From: Hyphomicrobiales bacterium
GTDB lineage: Bacteria; Pseudomonadota; Alphaproteobacteria; Rhizobiales; Aestuariivirgaceae
Length of the DNA stretch: 7,149 nucleotides
Direction: 5' to 3'
Assembly: GCA_026987255.1 (NCBI GenBank)
Contig: JALSNA010000440.1
Coordinates: 1-7,149, forward strand
The stretch's first letter is position 1; the number at the start of each line of letters is the position of its first letter. The notes under the pieces were generated by a model. That model did not search any database. It worked only from the letters and a program-made list of their open reading frames with translations, and was not told the origin of the DNA. Of this stretch, positions 1-5,875 are shown piece after piece. Made by a program: the position numbers and the translations under genes.

Positions 1-132
1 CTCGATCTGCTGAAAAGCGACGAGGAGGTGAAGAAACACCTCTCCGATGAGGCCCTCGAAGAGCTGTTCGATCTGGGCTATCACACCCGCCGCGTGGATG
101 TCATTTTCAAGCGGGTGTTCGGGGAAAGCTGA
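1..132 (+). CDS. purB: Adenylosuccinate lyase, C-terminal end (partial)
   Basis: Frame 1 is open from the window edge to TGA at 130-132 and gives 43 residues. The tail contains the stretch GYHTRRVDVIFKRVFG, which matches the conserved C-terminal helix region of bacterial adenylosuccinate lyases. The enzyme cleaves SAICAR to AICAR and adenylosuccinate to AMP, each with release of fumarate, in the cytoplasm. Only the C-terminal domain is present; the catalytic residues and the SSxMPxKxN-type signature loop lie outside the window, so activity cannot be judged. The purine genes further along on the same strand (purC, purS, purQ, purL) support the call. The gene is followed at 174-199 by a strong palindromic terminator, so it probably ends its own transcript and is not cotranscribed with purC. 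The identification rests on a short segment plus context. Confidence 0.8.
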   Translation, partial: LDLLKSDEEVKKHLSDEALEELFDLGYHTRRVDVIFKRVFGES

Positions 133-173
133 AAAGGCCGGACAGACGGCGCACGCTCGCAGGCCGGCATGAA

Positions 174-199
174 AAAATCCGGACCATGGTCCGGATTTT
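174..199. terminator. Bidirectional rho-independent terminator between purB and the L,D-transpeptidase gene
   Basis: These 26 bases are a perfect palindrome centred on CCATGG (AAAATCCGGACC and its reverse complement). RNA from either strand would fold into a GC-rich hairpin preceded by A residues and followed by a short U run. It lies 42 nt after the purB stop and 22 nt after the stop of the minus-strand transpeptidase gene, the position expected for a shared terminator of convergent genes. The T run is only four bases, and the hairpin needs a small loop opened at the central CATG, so its efficiency is inferred. Confidence 0.8.
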
Positions 200-220
200 C
201 ATCTGTGCCGGGCAGCCTTG

Positions 221-880
221 TCAGTCATAGACACTGCCCAGGGTCTCGATGATGCCGCCATAAATTTCCGGCGGCGCCAGGTAGCCATGGCCATTGCGGC
301 GCACGATGCGGTATTTGCGCGCCTTGTGCCGCTGGCTCAGATTGATCTTCTGGCGGTAGCGGTGCTTGCGCTTTTTCAGGATTTTGCGGTTCTTCCACTT
401 GCGCCTGCTGGCCGCCGGCCAGGCGCTGTAGCGCGGCGTGCCGGAGATGCGGATGCGGGTGTTGCGCATGCCATAGCGCTTGATGAGCGAAAAGAAGGTC
501 GCGGCATTGGCCGGATGCAGCCGCACGCAACCATGGGAGGCCGGACGGCCCAGGCGCGAAATCGCCCCGGTGCCATGGATGGCATAGCCGCCGAGAAAGA
601 AGACCGAATGCGGCATGGGCGAATTGTGATACTTCTTCGAATAGTGCATGCGCTTGAGCAGCCGCGGGCGGAAGGTGCCGCGCGGCGTGACATAACCGCG
701 GCGCGCCGTGGAGACCTTCCATGTCGCGTAATAGCTGCCGTTGACATATACGGTCATGCGCTGGTGCGTCAGATCGATGCGGGCTTCCACGCCGGCCGAT
801 GCCTGCGGCGCGGCAAAGGACAGAGCCATGAGCATCAGCGCCACCAGCCCCAAAAGCCTTTGCTTGACAGTCTTGAACAT
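221..880 (-). CDS. Exported L,D-transpeptidase (YkuD domain)
   Basis: A 219-residue protein. Residues 1-29 form a signal peptide: Lys/Arg near the start, a hydrophobic core (LLGLVALMLMAL), then a cleavage site after ASA (27-29). The YkuD domain follows, with TPRGTF at 65-70, YAIHGTG at 99-105 and the catalytic SHGCVRL at 115-121. The nucleophile is therefore Cys118, with His102 and His116 as the conserved histidines. Such enzymes form 3-3 peptidoglycan cross-links or attach proteins to the wall in the periplasm; which one applies here cannot be told. The start at 880 is chosen because GGGAGG lies 4 nt upstream and the signal peptide starts there; the longer frame from 955 would add an atypical N-terminus. 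After the catalytic domain, residues 159-196 are very rich in Arg and Lys, an unusual basic tail. It is convergent with purB. Confidence 0.9.
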   Translation of the reverse strand: MFKTVKQRLLGLVALMLMALSFAAPQASAGVEARIDLTHQRMTVYVNGSYYATWKVSTARRGYVTPRGTFRPRLLKRMHYSKKYHNSPMPHSVFFLGGYAIHGTGAISRLGRPASHGCVRLHPANAATFFSLIKRYGMRNTRIRISGTPRYSAWPAASRRKWKNRKILKKRKHRYRQKINLSQRHKARKYRIVRRNGHGYLAPPEIYGGIIETLGSVYD

Positions 881-920
881 ATTGCCTCCCACCAAAACGA
901 GGACGCCCCCTCGCGTCATC

Positions 921-950
921 CATAAACTCACAAGCGGCTTACTATCGCAA
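921..950 (-). promoter_or_regulatory. Candidate promoter of the L,D-transpeptidase gene
   Basis: On the minus strand, TTGCGA (945-950) and TTTATG (921-926) are separated by 18 nt, a loose match to a sigma-70-like promoter about 40 nt ahead of the ATG at 880. The match is weak and other pairs could be drawn in this AT-richer stretch (about 920-1010). It is listed because the gene has no upstream partner close enough to be clearly cotranscribed. Confidence 0.25.
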
Positions 951-1068
951 GTCACAATAAGGTCATGTTAAAAAAACCCCGTGAGTGCAATTGCGGTAAA
1001 CAAAGTTTTTCAACCCGCGAGGAGACAGCTTGGCGAAAACCTGCCCGGCCCACCCTGTTTTGCATCAA

Positions 1069-1092
1069 GCCTGCCTGGCAGGCCGGTTTTTT
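1069..1092 (+). terminator. Hairpin plus T6 at the end of the zeta gene; terminator-like on the plus strand
   Basis: GCCTGC (1069-1074) and GCAGGC (1078-1083) form a 6-bp stem with a 3-nt loop, followed on the plus strand by CGG and six Ts (1087-1092). The T run reaches the first base of the zeta stop codon. For zeta, read on the minus strand, the hairpin comes just after the stop, but the T-rich side is on the wrong flank, leaving only UU. It is therefore either a weak zeta terminator or a plus-strand terminator that limits antisense transcription into zeta. Its role is uncertain. Confidence 0.4.
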
Positions 1093-1418
1093 CAGCCTTC
1101 CTTTTTCACCTCGGCAATGGCCTCTTCGAGAAACTCTTCCATGTGGTGGCGGATGCGATGATCGGAAATGTCCACCCCCTTGGCGTCCAGATCGGCGCGC
1201 ACCTTGCGGAAAACATCCTCATCGCCAACCTCTTCCAGATCGGCCAGAACAACCGACTTGGCATATTCCTCGGCCGCCTCGCCCTCAAGGCCCAGCAGGG
1301 AAGCCACCCACTCGCCGAGCTTCTTGTTGCGCCGCGCCGTGGCCTTGAAGAGAAGTTCCGAATCGTGGGCGAACTTCTCCTCGAAGCCTTTCTTGCGTTT
1401 TTCGAATCCGTTGCTCAT
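1092..1418 (-). CDS. F-type ATPase inhibitor subunit zeta (DUF1476 family)
   Basis: A 108-residue, charged, mostly helical soluble protein without signal peptide or membrane segment. It shows the family pattern well: FEEKFAHDSELLFKATARRN at 12-31, LGEWVASLLG at 34-43, AEEYAKSVVLADLEE at 49-63, then GDEDVFRKVRADL at 65-77. In Paracoccus denitrificans the zeta protein binds F1 and blocks ATP hydrolysis while allowing synthesis, with the inhibitory part in the N-terminal region; here residues 1-20 are the corresponding segment. The start at 1418 fits the family's usual length of about 105 residues. The ribosome site is modest (GGAG with 11 nt spacing). Upstream in-frame codons to 1730 lack family similarity. 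It is divergent from purC, a neighbourhood I recall from other alphaproteobacteria. Family assignment is firm; the function is by family. Confidence 0.92.
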   Translation of the reverse strand: MSNGFEKRKKGFEEKFAHDSELLFKATARRNKKLGEWVASLLGLEGEAAEEYAKSVVLADLEEVGDEDVFRKVRADLDAKGVDISDHRIRHHMEEFLEEAIAEVKKEG

Positions 1419-1463
1419 CTTGCATATAACTCCATTGGCCGGGTGATGCGCTTTTCTCAAAGA

Positions 1464-1490
1464 CATATATGCGCCATCTGTCCGGTTCAA
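1464..1490 (-). promoter_or_regulatory. Candidate promoter of the zeta gene
   Basis: On the minus strand TTGAAC (1485-1490) is followed after 15 nt by TATATG (1464-1469), or after 17 nt by TATGTC. The -10 region overlaps the palindrome CATATATG (1464-1471). This is the most promoter-like spot in the divergent region for the leftward gene, about 45 nt before its ATG. It is a weak match, judged by eye. Confidence 0.3.
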
Positions 1491-1597
1491 TGCACTTTTT
1501 GTCCATGTGCGGCAAAAGAGCCGTTGAAAAGCCCGTGTCATTCTTGCGCTTTTGCGCAGCGGGCCTCGATTTCCCCCCGCTTTGGGATTATAGGTAT

Positions 1598-1620
1598 GGT
1601 GCGCTGAAATGCATCGCACC
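1598..1620 (+). promoter_or_regulatory. Inverted repeat upstream of purC (operator or leader hairpin)
   Basis: GGTGCG (1598-1603) and CGCACC (1615-1620) are perfect inverted arms around an 11-nt centre, extendable by one G-U pair. It sits just after the possible -10 box and about 94 nt before the purC ATG. It could be a dimeric repressor site overlapping the transcription start, or the first hairpin of a leader RNA. No known regulator motif is recognised. Confidence 0.35.
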
Positions 1621-1621
1621 G

Positions 1622-1682
1622 GCCCGCTCCCCCGCCCAACCACCCGGAAATGATGGCAATGTGTTTGGATTGGGCAGCGGGC
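1622..1682 (+). promoter_or_regulatory. Imperfect long stem-loop in the purC leader
   Basis: The arm GCCCGCT (1622-1628) pairs with AGCGGGC (1676-1682), and GCCCAACCA (1634-1642) pairs with TGG (1666-1668) and TTGGGC (1670-1675). This gives 16 base pairs interrupted by a five-C bulge (1629-1633) and one bulged A (1669), closed by a 23-nt loop (1643-1665). It ends 31 nt before the purC ATG and 15 nt before the likely Shine-Dalgarno (GGAAGG, 1698-1703). There is no T run after it, so it is not a typical terminator. It could control translation or message stability. I do not recognise it as a known riboswitch class. Confidence 0.4.
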
Positions 1683-1713
1683 TTGACAGGACAGACCGGA
1701 AGGCAGGTATTCC

Positions 1714-2487
1714 ATGAGCAAGAAGGGCAAGCGCCTTTACGAGGGCAAGGCCAAGGTTCTCTACGAGGGCCCCGAGGCGGGCACCATCGTGGTGCATTTC
1801 AAGGATGACGCCACCGCCTTCAACGGCGAGAAATTCGACGTCATCGAGGGCAAGGGCGTGCTCAACAACCGCATCTCGGAATATTTCTTCACCCGCATCC
1901 GGGAGATGGGCATTCCGGTCAGCTTCATGAAGCGGCTGAACATGCGCGAGCAGCTGCACCGCAAGGTGGAGATCATCCCGCTGGAGGTGATCGTGCGCAA
2001 CGTGGCGGCCGGCTCCATCTGCAAGCGCCTGGGGCTGAAGGAGGGCGAGCCCTTGCCGCGCGCCATCATCGAGTATTGCTACAAGGACGACGAGCTGGGC
2101 GATCCCCTGGTGGCCGAGGAGCATGTGACGGCCTTCGGCTGGGCCACCCCCCAGGAGCTGGACGACATCGTGCAGATGACCATCCGCATCAACGACATCA
2201 TGTCGGGCATCTTCGCCGGCATCGGCATCCGGCTGGTGGATTTCAAGATCGAGTTCGGGCGCGAATATGCCGGCGACATGGTGCGCACCGTGCTGGCCGA
2301 CGAGATCAGCCCCGATTCGTGCCGCCTGTGGGATTTCAAGACCAACGAGAAACTGGACAAGGACCGCTTCCGGCGCGACCTGGGCGGCCTTGTGGACGCC
2401 TATACGGAAGTGGCCCGCCGCCTGGGGCTGCTCAACGAGAACGGCTCCGGCGGCCCCCATCCCAGGCCGAAGCTGGTCAAGGGCTGA
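1714..2487 (+). CDS. purC: Phosphoribosylaminoimidazole-succinocarboxamide (SAICAR) synthetase
   Basis: A 257-residue cytoplasmic enzyme that joins aspartate to CAIR using ATP, giving SAICAR in IMP synthesis. The N-terminus has the nucleotide-binding strand pair [10 protein letters not shown] (8-17) and [12 protein letters not shown] (29-40). Both family signatures are intact: [15 protein letters not shown] at 87-101 and LVDFKIEFG at 174-182. [14 protein letters not shown] (194-207) is the conserved metal and substrate region. Length is slightly above the usual 235-245 residues because of a short C-terminal extension (241-257, rich in Gly and Pro). The ATG at 1714 is supported by the conserved start and by GGAAGG at 1698-1703. 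It is the first gene of the rightward operon, with purS 27 nt downstream. Its product passes to PurB, whose gene end lies at the left edge of the window. Confidence 0.98.
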   Translation: MSKKGKRLYEGKAKVLYEGPEAGTIVVHFKDDATAFNGEKFDVIEGKGVLNNRISEYFFTRIREMGIPVSFMKRLNMREQLHRKVEIIPLEVIVRNVAAGSICKRLGLKEGEPLPRAIIEYCYKDDELGDPLVAEEHVTAFGWATPQELDDIVQMTIRINDIMSGIFAGIGIRLVDFKIEFGREYAGDMVRTVLADEISPDSCRLWDFKTNEKLDKDRFRRDLGGLVDAYTEVARRLGLLNENGSGGPHPRPKLVKG

Positions 2488-2514
2488 AACCGGCGCAGAA
2501 CGAGGAACAGACAG

Positions 2515-2757
2515 ATGAAAGCCACCATCCGCATCATGCTGAAATCCGGCGTGCTCGACCCGCAGGGCAAGGCCATCGAGCATGCGCTTGCCGCGCTGGG
2601 CTTTGCCGGCGCGGGCGATGTCCGCCAGGGCAAGCTCATCACCCTGGAGCTTGACGAAACCGACCGCGACAGGGCCGCGGAAATGGTGCGCGAAATGTGC
2701 GAAAAGCTGCTGGCCAACACGGTCATCGAGGATTACGAATTCGAGATAGGGGCCTGA
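2515..2757 (+). CDS. purS: FGAM synthetase subunit PurS
   Basis: An 80-residue protein matching PurS in length and sequence: LKSGVLDPQGKAIEHALAALGF at 9-30 (shown in parts: LDPQGKAIEHAL, ALGF), RQGKLITLEL at 37-46, and CEKLLANTVIEDYEFEI at 62-78. PurS has no catalytic residues. It forms a small alpha/beta dimer that bridges the glutaminase PurQ and the synthetase PurL so that ammonia reaches PurL. Its presence shows that the organism uses the three-subunit form rather than the fused large PurL of Escherichia coli. GAGGA (2502-2506) lies 8 nt before the ATG. purQ starts 3 nt after its stop, so translation is probably coupled. Confidence 0.97.
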   Translation: MKATIRIMLKSGVLDPQGKAIEHALAALGFAGAGDVRQGKLITLELDETDRDRAAEMVREMCEKLLANTVIEDYEFEIGA

Positions 2758-2760
2758 GCG

Positions 2761-3435
2761 ATGAAAAGCGCCATCATCGAGTTTCCCGGCATCAACCGCG
2801 AAAACGACATGGCCCGCGCCCTGCGCCTGGCCACGGGCCATGCGCCCGAACCGGTGTGGCACACCGGAACGCAGCTGCCCGCGGGCACGGATCTTGTCGT
2901 CATACCGGGCGGCTTTTCCTATGGCGATTATCTGCGCTGCGGGGCCATCGCGGCGCGCTCGCCAATCATGGAGGCGGTGCGCGCCGCCGCGGCCCGCGGC
3001 GTGAAGGTCCTGGGGGTGTGCAACGGCTTTCAGATCCTCACCGAGGCGGGCCTGCTGCCCGGCGCACTGATGCGCAACGCCGGGCTGCGTTTCGTCTGCG
3101 AGACGGTGAGGCTGAGGGTGGAAAATGATTCAACCTTTTTCACCAACCGCTTGAAAAAAGGCGATGTTCTGCCCTGCCCCGTGGCCCATCACGACGGCAA
3201 CTACTTCGCCGATGACGAGACGCTGAAGCGGCTGGAAGGCGAAGGGCGGGTGGTGTTCCGCTATGCCAAGGGCAGCAACCCCAACGGCTCCATGGCCGAC
3301 ATCGCCGGGATCATGAACGAAGGCGGCAACGTCATCGGCATGATGCCGCACCCGGAAGACCGGGTGGAAGAACTGCACGGCGGCAGCGAGTGCCTGCCGC
3401 TGTTCGAATCGCTGCTGGAAGAGGTGATGGCATGA
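2761..3435 (+). CDS. purQ: FGAM synthetase subunit PurQ, class I glutamine amidotransferase
   Basis: A 224-residue glutaminase that releases ammonia from glutamine for PurL in the FGAR to FGAM step. The class I amidotransferase triad is visible: Cys87 in GVCNGFQIL (85-93), and His197 and Glu199 in MMPHPEDR (194-201). Other conserved stretches are the N-terminal [10 protein letters not shown] (8-17), [18 protein letters not shown] (47-64) and [11 protein letters not shown] (104-114). Length is normal for the family (about 225-230). It begins 3 nt after purS. Its TGA (3433-3435) overlaps the ATG of a small repeat-containing frame (3432-3638), which separates it from purL by 199 nt, unlike the tight spacing elsewhere in the operon. 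Confidence 0.98.
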   Translation: MKSAIIEFPGINRENDMARALRLATGHAPEPVWHTGTQLPAGTDLVVIPGGFSYGDYLRCGAIAARSPIMEAVRAAAARGVKVLGVCNGFQILTEAGLLPGALMRNAGLRFVCETVRLRVENDSTFFTNRLKKGDVLPCPVAHHDGNYFADDETLKRLEGEGRVVFRYAKGSNPNGSMADIAGIMNEGGNVIGMMPHPEDRVEELHGGSECLPLFESLLEEVMA

Positions 3436-3638
3436 ACGGTTCGCCTGCACACATCCTACCTGCGTCATCCTCGCATTCCTCTTCGTCATCCCCGGGCCTG
3501 ACCCGGGGATCCATCGCACCTATCAATACGCGCATGCGCCAGCGGCAACGTGCTGTGGATTCCCGCTTGCGCGGGAATGACGGTTTGAGCAAGCCACGCA
3601 GCATTACCGCCTACGACGTGAACAGAGGCAAGGCATGA
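3432..3638 (+). CDS. Doubtful small ORF, 68 codons, mostly repeat-derived, bridging purQ and purL
   Basis: The frame begins with an ATG that overlaps the purQ stop (ATGA, 3432-3435), preceded by GGAAGAGG at 3417-3424. It ends with a TGA overlapping the purL start (ATGA, 3635-3638). The product has a Ser-rich start (residues 12-20) and the strings SSPGLTRGS and VDSRLRGND, which are the familiar translations of an alphaproteobacterial palindromic repeat rather than of a protein domain. No signal peptide or membrane segment is seen. It may not make a functional protein; reading through it could still carry ribosomes from purQ to purL. Evidence for a gene is only positional. Confidence 0.25.
   Translation: MNGSPAHILPASSSHSSSSSPGLTRGSIAPINTRMRQRQRAVDSRLRGNDGLSKPRSITAYDVNRGKA
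3484..3582. repeat. Composite palindromic intergenic repeat with two hairpins
   Basis: The 99-bp element is bounded by CGTCAT (3484-3489) and ATGACG (3577-3582). The left hairpin is ATCCCCGGG (3488-3496), loop CCTGA, CCCGGGGAT (3502-3510). The right hairpin is ATTCCCGC (3559-3566), loop TTGC, GCGGGAAT (3571-3578). ATCCA (3509-3513) and TGGAT (3556-3560) form a further inner pair, so the whole can fold as a branched structure. The middle holds the 10-bp palindrome GCGCATGCGC (3530-3539). Sequences of both half types are widespread, high-copy intergenic repeats in alphaproteobacteria from general knowledge; copy number here cannot be seen. It lies in a transcribed spacer between two subunits of one enzyme. 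Confidence 0.85.
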
Positions 3639-5845
3639 GCATCCCGAACGAAATACCCATCACGCCTGAGCTGGTCGCCGAACATGGGCTGACGGAAGAG
3701 GAATATGCCAAGATCCTGGAGCTGATCGGGCGCGAGCCGACGTTCACGGAGCTGGGCATCTTTTCGGCCATGTGGAACGAGCATTGCTCCTACAAGTCAT
3801 CGAAGAAATGGCTGCGCACCCTGCCCACAAAGGCGCCCTGGGTGATCCACGGGCCGGGGGAGAACGCCGGGGTGATCGACATCGGCGACAACCAGGCCAT
3901 CGTCTTCAAGATGGAGAGCCACAACCATCCTTCCTACATTGAGCCCTACCAGGGCGCGACCACCGGGGTGGGCGGCATATTGCGCGATGTCTTCACCATG
4001 GGGGCGCGGCCCATCGCGGCGCTCAATTCCCTGCGCTTCGGCTCCCCGGAGCATCCCAAGACGCGCCATCTGGTCTCCGGCGTGGTGGCCGGCATCGCCG
4101 GATATGGCAACTGCTTCGGCGTGCCGACGGTGGGCGGCGAGGTCAACTTCCATGCCCGCTATGACGGCAACATCCTGGTCAATGCCATGGCCGCCGGCCT
4201 TGCGGATGCGGACAGGATCTTCACCTCCGAGGCCAGGGGCGTAGGGCTGCCGGTGGTCTATCTGGGGGCCAAGACGGGGCGTGACGGCATGGGCGGGGCG
4301 ACCATGGCCTCGGCGGAGTTCTCCGATGACACCGAGGAAAAGCGCCCCACCGTGCAGGTGGGCGATCCGTTCACCGAAAAGTGCCTCATGGAAGCCTGCA
4401 TGGAGCTTTACGAAAACGATTGCGTCATCGCCATCCAGGACATGGGGGCGGCGGGGCTGACCTGCTCGGCGGTGGAGATGGGCGCCAAGGGCAACCTCGG
4501 CATCGAGCTCGATCTGGACAAGGTGCCGCAAAGGGAGCCGGGGATGAGCGCCTATGAAATGATGCTGTCGGAAAGCCAGGAGCGCATGCTCATGGTGCTG
4601 AAGCCCGAAAAGCGCGAGCTGGCGGAGAGCATCTTCAACAAGTGGGGGCTGGATTTCGCCATCGTCGGCAAGACCACGGACGATCTGAAATTCCGCATCC
4701 TGCATCATGGCGACGAGGTGGCCGAGCTGCCGATCAAGGAGCTGGGCGACGAAGCGCCGGAATATGACCGCCCCTGGAAGGAGCCGCAAGCGCCCGCGCC
4801 GCTGCTGCCGGAGGATGTGCCCGAGCCGGAGGACTACGAGGCGGCCATATTGACGATGATCTCTTGCCCCGACATGGCGGACAAGAGCTGGATCTGGAAG
4901 CAATACGACTACCTGGTGCAGGCCAACACGGCGCAGATTCCGGGCGGCGATGCGGCGGTGATCCGGGTGCACGAGAACGGCAAGGCCATAGCCCTGTGCG
5001 CCGATGTCACGCCGCGCTACGTGGAGGCCGATCCCTTCGAGGGGGCCAAACAGGCGGTGGCCGAGTGCTGGCGCAACCTTTCGGCCGTCGGCGCCAAACC
5101 GCTGGCGGTGACCGACAACCTGAACTTCGGCAATCCGGAACGCGAAGACATCATGGGGCAGTTCGTCATGGCCATAAAGGGCATCGCCCTGGCCTGCTCG
5201 AAGCTGGAGTTCCCGGTGGTTTCGGGCAATGTGTCGCTCTACAACGAGACCCACGGGCGGGCCATCCTGCCCACCCCCACCATCGGCGGCGTCGGCGTCA
5301 TGGAGGACTGGCGCAAGATGGCCACCATCGCCTTCAAGCAGGAAGGCGACATCATCCTGCTGATCGGCGGACATGGCCGCCAGCTTGGCCAGAGCATCTA
5401 TTTGCGCGAGGTGCTGGGCCGCGAGGACGGGCCTCCTCCCATCGTCGATCTCGACCTGGAGAAAAAGCGCGGCGATTTCATCCGCGCCGGGATCCACAGC
5501 GGCCTGTTCACTGCCGTGCACGACATCTCCGACGGCGGCCTGGCGCTGGCCCTGGCGGAAATGGCCATCGCCTCAAGGCTGGGGGCGCAAATCTCCTTCC
5601 TGCCCCCCGGCCCGGCCCACATCCCGCTGTTTGCCGAGGATCAGGCGCGCTACGTGGTCACCTGCAAGCCCGGCGATGCCGAACGCATCATCGCCATAGC
5701 CGACCCCGCCGGCGTCCCCGCCATGCGCATCGGCACCGTGGGCGGCGATGCGCTGGAGCTGGAGGACGTGGCCAATATCCCGGTTGCAACACTGAAGGCG
5801 CGGCACGAGGCGTGGCTGAGGGCGTATATGGAGGGGGAGGTGTAA
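3635..5845 (+). CDS. purL: FGAM synthetase subunit PurL (small type)
   Basis: A 736-residue ATP-dependent synthetase that converts FGAR to FGAM with ammonia supplied by PurQ. Length fits the small PurL class (about 720-745), which needs PurS and PurQ. Diagnostic segments are [15 protein letters not shown] at 46-60 with the conserved His50, [10 protein letters not shown] at 91-100 with the metal and nucleotide-binding Glu and His, and [20 protein letters not shown] at 107-126. Two further conserved blocks follow in the second half: [11 protein letters not shown] (nt about 5108-5140) and the late [17 protein letters not shown] (nt about 5515-5566). The protein has the usual duplicated AIRS-like N and C domain arrangement. 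AGAGG (3624-3628) lies 6 nt before the ATG, just outside the repeat element. The stop is TAA. The next gene starts 30 nt later and no terminator is seen between. Confidence 0.98.
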   Translation: MSIPNEIPITPELVAEHGLTEEEYAKILELIGREPTFTELGIFSAMWNEHCSYKSSKKWLRTLPTKAPWVIHGPGENAGVIDIGDNQAIVFKMESHNHPSYIEPYQGATTGVGGILRDVFTMGARPIAALNSLRFGSPEHPKTRHLVSGVVAGIAGYGNCFGVPTVGGEVNFHARYDGNILVNAMAAGLADADRIFTSEARGVGLPVVYLGAKTGRDGMGGATMASAEFSDDTEEKRPTVQVGDPFTEKCLMEACMELYENDCVIAIQDMGAAGLTCSAVEMGAKGNLGIELDLDKVPQREPGMSAYEMMLSESQERMLMVLKPEKRELAESIFNKWGLDFAIVGKTTDDLKFRILHHGDEVAELPIKELGDEAPEYDRPWKEPQAPAPLLPEDVPEPEDYEAAILTMISCPDMADKSWIWKQYDYLVQANTAQIPGGDAAVIRVHENGKAIALCADVTPRYVEADPFEGAKQAVAECWRNLSAVGAKPLAVTDNLNFGNPEREDIMGQFVMAIKGIALACSKLEFPVVSGNVSLYNETHGRAILPTPTIGGVGVMEDWRKMATIAFKQEGDIILLIGGHGRQLGQSIYLREVLGREDGPPPIVDLDLEKKRGDFIRAGIHSGLFTAVHDISDGGLALALAEMAIASRLGAQISFLPPGPAHIPLFAEDQARYVVTCKPGDAERIIAIADPAGVPAMRIGTVGGDALELEDVANIPVATLKARHEAWLRAYMEGEV

Positions 5846-5875
5846 TTCTATTTGGTTGGGAAGAGGAGATAACGA

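Larger units (their letters stand above)
1419..1713. other. Divergent intergenic region between zeta and purC
   Basis: 295 bases with no supported gene. It must hold promoters for both directions. Visible items are the candidate zeta promoter (1464-1490); a small inverted repeat TGCGC-TTTT-GCGCA (1545-1558); a possible purC -10 box TATAGG (1589-1594) with a poor -35 (TCGATT, 1566-1571); the inverted repeat at 1598-1620; and the long imperfect stem-loop at 1622-1682. A plus-strand open frame from 1469 runs into the purC start, but its composition and product do not look like a protein. Confidence 0.6.

Noticed and set aside
881..955. Longer start for the L,D-transpeptidase at 955
   Set aside because: It would put 25 residues ahead of a clean signal peptide, while the ATG at 880 has GGGAGG at ideal distance.
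1469..1717. Plus-strand open frame overlapping the purC start by ATGA
   Set aside because: The product is rich in Pro and Cys with no domain pattern, no clear ribosome site, and it covers the likely promoter and leader structures.
1588..2862. 424-codon minus-strand open frame across purC and purS
   Set aside because: It is antisense to two certain genes; its His, Gly and Ala-rich product is what GC-rich coding DNA gives in the opposite frame.
3797..5521. 574-codon minus-strand open frame across purL
   Set aside because: It is antisense to a certain gene and the translation is a low-complexity His, Arg and Gly-rich shadow.
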